NCBI RefSeq assembly: GCF_000430725.1
Contig: NZ_AUMO01000032.1
Span: forward strand, 124,001-188,000
Length of the DNA stretch: 64,000 nucleotides
DNA from: Azohydromonas australica DSM 1124
Lineage (GTDB): Bacteria > Pseudomonadota > Gammaproteobacteria > Burkholderiales > Burkholderiaceae_C
Reading direction: 5' to 3'
The notes under the pieces were generated by a model. The model saw only the letters and a list, made by a program, of their open reading frames with translations. It did no database searches and was not told the origin of the DNA. Positions within the stretch are counted from its first letter, which is position 1; each line of letters opens with the position of its first letter. Position numbers and translations under genes: made by a program. Positions 59,936 to 64,000 of this stretch are shown here, piece after piece.

Positions 59936-60564
59936 CAATGGTCTCCGTTCTCTTGTGGTTTGTAGTGCTGCAGGCGGCGCTCGACGAAGTCCAGCCGGTC
60001 CTGGCCCCAGAAGATCTCGCCGTCGATGACGTAGCTGGGCGCACCGAAGACGCCGGCTTCGATGGCGCGCTGCGAGTCCTCCTCGTAGCGCTGGTGCACG
60101 CGCTGGGTATGGGCGTCGTCCAGCCGCGCGAGCTTCAGGCCCTGCGCCTTGAGCAGCTCGGCCAGCGTGGCCTCGTCGGCGATGTTCTTTTCCTCGACCC
60201 ACAGCGCGCGCATCACTGCGCCGGCCAGTGCCATGGCGGCGTCGGTGCCGTCCTGCAGGTCCACCGCGATGATGAGCTTGGCCGCGTCGTCGGGATTGAC
60301 GGGGAAGTAGCGCGGCGTGGGGTTCAGCGGCGCGTGGAGCCATTCGCTGAAGCGCTTGAGCTCCAGGAGCCGGTAGGCCTGGCGCTCGGGCGCGCGCTTG
60401 GTCAGCGGCAGCCCGCCGGTGAGCGGGAACACGCGTCCGCCCAGGTCCACCGGCAGCACGCGGACTTCGGCGCCGTGCTGGCGCGCGATGTCCTGGAAGC
60501 GCTGGTGGCCCAGATAGGCCCACGGCGAGTGCGGGGCGAAGTAGTAGTCGATGGCGAGGCTCAT
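59935..60564 (-). CDS. 2-hydroxychromene-2-carboxylate isomerase-like (DsbA/kappa-GST fold)
   Basis: A 209-residue thioredoxin-fold protein of the HCCA isomerase / kappa-GST group. It has IDYYFAPHSPWAYLGHQRFQ at the N-terminus (with Ser at the glutathione-activating position), LTKRAPERQAYRLLELKRFSEW, and GVFGAPSYVIDGEIFWGQDRL near the end. It probably takes part in aromatic breakdown together with the adjoining hydrolase. The ATG at 60564 is preferred over upstream starts. Confidence 0.9.
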   Translation of the reverse strand: MSLAIDYYFAPHSPWAYLGHQRFQDIARQHGAEVRVLPVDLGGRVFPLTGGLPLTKRAPERQAYRLLELKRFSEWLHAPLNPTPRYFPVNPDDAAKLIIAVDLQDGTDAAMALAGAVMRALWVEEKNIADEATLAELLKAQGLKLARLDDAHTQRVHQRYEEDSQRAIEAGVFGAPSYVIDGEIFWGQDRLDFVERRLQHYKPQENGDH

Positions 60565-60917
60565 GTACGACAACCGTCCAGGGCGACAAAGGACCGGCAC
60601 CATAGCCGATCCGCCGCGTCCCTCCTCCGGATGGGCGCTTGGACCGCAAATGGGTGCCTCCGCGGCCAGGGCCCGACCCGACGCGCCGCCCCGGCCTTGC
60701 TGCTGCGCAGCAGATTCATTGCCCGCTACGGCGGTGAATGGGACTGTAGCCGAGAGGATTACATTTGCTCACATGGCGCTTGCCAGAACGCGACAGTTGC
60801 GCCTGGAACCCGCCATGGAAAGGCATGCGCCGGCCGCGGCCCTCGCCGCACCGCTGCCGCGCCACCGGCAACCCGCCCCCGCGTCACGGGCGGGAACAGC
60901 ACCACGCCCGGGTCGCC
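60565..60917. other. 353-bp gene-free spacer
   Basis: Between the isomerase and uvrA. It contains no convincing gene, tRNA or promoter. A GC-rich hairpin CCCGCCC (60872-60878) / GGGCGGG (60888-60894) lies just after the uvrA stop and may help end its transcript, but there is no T-run. Confidence 0.4.
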
Positions 60918-63815
60918 TTATCCCCGCTCCAGCAGCGGCGCCAGGAACCGCCCGGTGTGGCTGTCCTTGCAGGCGGCCAGATCTTCCGGCGTGCCCGCCA
61001 GCATCACCCGCCCGCCGCCCGAGCCGCCTTCGGGGCCCATGTCGATCAGCCAGTCCGCCGTCTTGATCACGTCCAGGTTGTGCTCGATCACCACGATGGT
61101 GTTGCCCGCGTCGCGCAGCTGGTGCAGCACCCGCAGCAGCAGCTCGATGTCGGCGAAGTGCAGGCCCGTGGTCGGCTCGTCCAGGATGTAGAGCGTGCGA
61201 CCGGTGTCGCGCTTGCTCAGCTCCAGCGCCAGCTTCACCCGCTGCGCCTCGCCGCCGGAGAGCGTCGTCGCGCTCTGGCCGAGCGTGATGTAGCCCAGGC
61301 CCACGTCCAGCAGCGTCTGCAGCTTGCGCGAGATCGTCGGCACGGCCGAGAAGAACGCCGCCGCCTCCTCCACCGTCATGCCCAGCACCTGCGTGATGTT
61401 GCGGCCCTTGTAGAGGATCTCCAGCGTCTCGCGGTTGTAGCGCGCGCCGTGGCACACGTCGCAGGGCACGTACACGTCCGGCAGGAAGTGCATCTCCACC
61501 TTGATCACGCCGTCCCCCTGGCACGCCTCGCAGCGCCCGCCCGAGACGTTGAAGCTGAAGCGCCCCGCCCCGTAGCCGCGCTCGCGCGCCGCCGGCACCT
61601 CGGCGAACAGCTCCCGGATCGGCGTGAACAGCCCCGTGTAGGTCGCGGGGTTGGAGCGCGGCGTGCGGCCGATGGGGCTCTGGTCCACGTTGATGACCTT
61701 GTCGAAGGCCTCCAGGCCCTCGATCGCCTCGTGCGGCGCCGGCTCCAGGTTGCTGTTGTAGAGCTTGCGCGCTACCGCCGCGTACAGCGTGTCGTTGACC
61801 AGCGTGCTCTTGCCCGAGCCCGAGACGCCCGTGACGCAGGTCAGCAGCCCCACCGGGATCTCCACGCTCACGCCCTTGAGGTTGTGCCCCGAGGCGTTGA
61901 CGATGCGCAGCCCCGTGCCCGCTTCCCACGCGCGCCGCTGCTTGGGCACCTCGATGCGCAGCCGCCCGCCCAGGTAGCCACCGGTGAGCGATTCGGGGTG
62001 GTCCATCACCTCTCGCGGCGTGCCGCGCGCGATCACCTCGCCGCCGTGCACGCCCGCGCCCTTGCCCATGTCCACCACGTAGTCGGCGGCGCGGATCATG
62101 TCCTCGTCGTGCTCCACCACCAGCACCGAGTTGCCCAGGTCGCGCAGGTGCTGCAGCGTGCCGATCAGCCGCTCGTTGTCGCGCTGGTGCAGCCCGATGC
62201 TGGGCTCGTCCAGCACGTACATCACGCCGGTCAGGCCGCTGCCGATCTGGCTCGCCAGCCGGATGCGCTGCGCCTCGCCGCCGGAGAGCGTGTCGGCGCT
62301 GCGGTCCAGGCTCAGGTAGTTCAGCCCCACGTCGTTGAGGAAGCGCAGCCGGTTGCGGATCTCGCTGACGATCTTGTCGGCGATGGCCGCCTTGGCGCCG
62401 CGCAGCGTCAGGCCCTCGAAGTACGCCAGCGCGTCGGCCAGCGTCGCGTGCTCGACCTCGTAGATGGGCTTGCCGGTCTCGCCCGGCGCGGCGTCCGCGG
62501 CGTGCAGGAACACGTGGCGCGCCTCGCGCCGCAGCCGCGTGCCGCGGCACTCCGGGCAGGACTGCGCGTGCTGCATGCGCATGAGCTCCTCGCGCACGGC
62601 GGCGGAGTCGGTCTCGCGCAGGCGGCGCGTGAGCAGCGGCAGGATGCCTTCGAAGGGGTGCGAGCGCTTGACCGAGCGCGACTTGCCGCGCGCGCCCTCG
62701 GCCTCGTAGGTGAACTCGATCTCCTCCGTGCCCGAGCCGTGCAGCAGCACCTGCCGCACTTGCGGCTCCAGCTCCTCGAAGGGTTGCTCCAGGTCGAAGC
62801 CGTAATGCTTGGCCACCGCCTCCAGCAGCCCGTAGGTGTAGCTGTTGCGGCGGTCCCAGCCCTTGATGGCGCCGCTGGCCAGGCTCAGCGAGGGGAAGGC
62901 GACCACGCGCTCCGGGTCGAACACCGTCACGTGGCCCAGGCCGTCGCACGACGGGCAGGCGCCCGTGGGCGAGTTGAATGAGAACAGCCGCGGCTCCAGC
63001 TCCGTGAGCGAGTAGTCGCAGTGCGGGCAGGCGAAGCGGCTGCTGAAGGGCGTCTCGCGCCCGCTGTCCATCTCCAGCGCCAGGGCGCGCGCGTTGCCGA
63101 TGCGCAGGCAGGTCTCGAAGCTCTCGGCCAGCCGCTGTCGCAGGCCCCCGCTGCCGCCGGTGCCGGTGTCCTCGGCGCGCACGCGCACGCGGTCCACCAC
63201 CACGTCGATGTCATGCGCGCGGCCGTCCGCCGCGGGCAGGCTGTCGATGTCCACCACCTGCCCGTCGATGCGAAAGCGCACGTAGCCCTGCGCCTGCAGG
63301 TCGGCCAGCACCGGCGCGAAGTCGCCCGTGCGGGCGCGCGCCACGGGGGCGAGCAGCATCAGCTTGGAGTCTTCGGGCAGCGCCAGCACCGTGTCCACCA
63401 TCTGCGCCGTGCTCATGGCCTGCAGCGGCAGCGCGTGCTGCGGGCAGAACGGCGTGCCCGCGCGGGCGTAGAGCAGGCGCAGGTAGTCGTGGATCTCGGT
63501 GACGGTGCCGACGGTGGAGCGCGGGTTGTGGCTGGTGGCCTTCTGCTCGATGGAGATCGCGGGCGACAGGCCCTCGATCACGTCCACGTCGGGCTTGTCC
63601 ATCAGCTGCAGGAACTGCCGCGCGTAGGCCGACAGGCTCTCGACGTAGCGGCGCTGGCCTTCGGCGTACAGGGTATCGAAGGCCAGGCTGCTCTTGCCGG
63701 AGCCGCTCAGGCCCGTGATGACCACCAGCGCCTGCCGCGGCAGGTCCAGGTCGATGTTCTTGAGGTTGTGGGTGCGCGCGCCGCGCACGCGGATCGCAGG
63801 CGTCTCGGGATTCAA
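60918..63815 (-). CDS. uvrA: UvrABC excinuclease subunit A
   Basis: A 965-residue DNA-damage recognition ATPase. The first Walker A is [20 protein letters not shown], the second is [17 protein letters not shown]. Zinc modules occur in [10 protein letters not shown]...[10 protein letters not shown] and [14 protein letters not shown]...[20 protein letters not shown] signatures [12 protein letters not shown] and [12 protein letters not shown] are intact. The start is a TTG at 63815; an in-frame stop lies three codons upstream, so the start cannot be further out. Confidence 0.97.
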   Translation of the reverse strand: MNPETPAIRVRGARTHNLKNIDLDLPRQALVVITGLSGSGKSSLAFDTLYAEGQRRYVESLSAYARQFLQLMDKPDVDVIEGLSPAISIEQKATSHNPRSTVGTVTEIHDYLRLLYARAGTPFCPQHALPLQAMSTAQMVDTVLALPEDSKLMLLAPVARARTGDFAPVLADLQAQGYVRFRIDGQVVDIDSLPAADGRAHDIDVVVDRVRVRAEDTGTGGSGGLRQRLAESFETCLRIGNARALALEMDSGRETPFSSRFACPHCDYSLTELEPRLFSFNSPTGACPSCDGLGHVTVFDPERVVAFPSLSLASGAIKGWDRRNSYTYGLLEAVAKHYGFDLEQPFEELEPQVRQVLLHGSGTEEIEFTYEAEGARGKSRSVKRSHPFEGILPLLTRRLRETDSAAVREELMRMQHAQSCPECRGTRLRREARHVFLHAADAAPGETGKPIYEVEHATLADALAYFEGLTLRGAKAAIADKIVSEIRNRLRFLNDVGLNYLSLDRSADTLSGGEAQRIRLASQIGSGLTGVMYVLDEPSIGLHQRDNERLIGTLQHLRDLGNSVLVVEHDEDMIRAADYVVDMGKGAGVHGGEVIARGTPREVMDHPESLTGGYLGGRLRIEVPKQRRAWEAGTGLRIVNASGHNLKGVSVEIPVGLLTCVTGVSGSGKSTLVNDTLYAAVARKLYNSNLEPAPHEAIEGLEAFDKVINVDQSPIGRTPRSNPATYTGLFTPIRELFAEVPAARERGYGAGRFSFNVSGGRCEACQGDGVIKVEMHFLPDVYVPCDVCHGARYNRETLEILYKGRNITQVLGMTVEEAAAFFSAVPTISRKLQTLLDVGLGYITLGQSATTLSGGEAQRVKLALELSKRDTGRTLYILDEPTTGLHFADIELLLRVLHQLRDAGNTIVVIEHNLDVIKTADWLIDMGPEGGSGGGRVMLAGTPEDLAACKDSHTGRFLAPLLERG

Positions 63816-63973
63816 GGGTTTTCACTCAGCGCTGGACAACCGGCCATCATAGCCAGCGCCCGCGGCGCTCGGGCCGGACCCGGGGTCAACGGCGCAAGTC
63901 CTGTCAACCCGCCGAGGGGGGATGGGGCGATCCCCCGATGGCGGTATGCCGCCGCTTCGGTATACGTCCCCCG

Positions 63974-64000
63974 ATGAACGACGACACCCTGCGGCGTTTC
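63974..64000 (+). CDS. Start of an unidentified gene (3' partial)
   Basis: An ATG at 63974 opens a frame reading MNDDTLRRF to the window edge, divergent from uvrA. Nine codons are too few to identify. In related genomes a transporter gene often lies here, but that cannot be tested. Confidence 0.3.

Noticed and set aside
60769-62981. Long open frames on both strands over the uvrA gene
   Set aside because: uvrA motifs are complete in one minus-strand frame; the others have arginine/alanine-rich translations with no domain pattern.

Overview
The window is a gene-dense, very GC-rich chromosome segment. Gene content, order and protein style point to a betaproteobacterium of the order Burkholderiales, near the Comamonadaceae/Rubrivivax-Leptothrix group. 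Typical linkages are metX-metW, bamE|fur, lptD-surA-rsmA, dapB-exbB-exbD-leuS-lptE-holA and hprK-ptsN-hpf. I saw no tRNA, rRNA, CRISPR array, complete insertion sequence or prophage.

Layout. 1-6680: a nucleobase operon with two ABC permeases, the two signature URC proteins (a GTP-cyclohydrolase-II-like protein and a DUF1688/URC4 protein), uracil phosphoribosyltransferase and cytosine deaminase. Together they look like a bacterial version of the yeast URC uracil-degradation route. 6710-10842: a GST-like protein, then metX-metW behind a SAM-II riboswitch with its own terminator, then an M20 peptidase. 10868-14867: an HxlR regulator divergent from a small membrane protein, and a complete TRAP transporter operon. 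14872-20818: envelope biogenesis (amgK divergent from lptD-surA-rsmA). 20866-22118: a small accessory island with a secreted barnase-type RNase, its barstar inhibitor and several perfect inverted repeats. 22177-27379: malic enzyme (maeB) and a DctS/DctR-like two-component system. 27457-31555: thiL-pgpA, pncC, a 2-hydroxyacid dehydrogenase and a less GC-rich orphan DprA-like gene.

31603-40892: housekeeping (holA, lptE, leuS, a TolQR/ExbBD pair, dapB, bamE, fur, hprK, ptsN, hpf). 41179-46350: a PP2C phosphatase, an FHA protein and an MBL hydrolase, then a type IV pilin with a PglL/PilO-type oligosaccharyltransferase. 46384-48897: moaC, an M48 protease and a small membrane protein. 48993-56877: iron-related genes (tonB-exbB-exbD, a siderophore receptor, a PiuC-type hydroxylase, an FMN oxidase, then a SWIB/histone-like protein and a PepSY plus cytochrome b561 pair), with Fur-like boxes before tonB and before the PepSY gene. 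56884-64000: an S9 peptidase with a much reduced propeller, a bacterioferritin lacking the haem-ligand Met, a receiver-only regulator, a dienelactone hydrolase, an HCCA isomerase-like protein, uvrA and the first codons of a divergent gene.

The most interesting systems are the URC operon, the barnase/barstar island with a possible Tat-exported RNase, and the pilin plus oligosaccharyltransferase pair whose pilin ends in Ser. Functional calls rest on motif recognition by eye. No database search was run.
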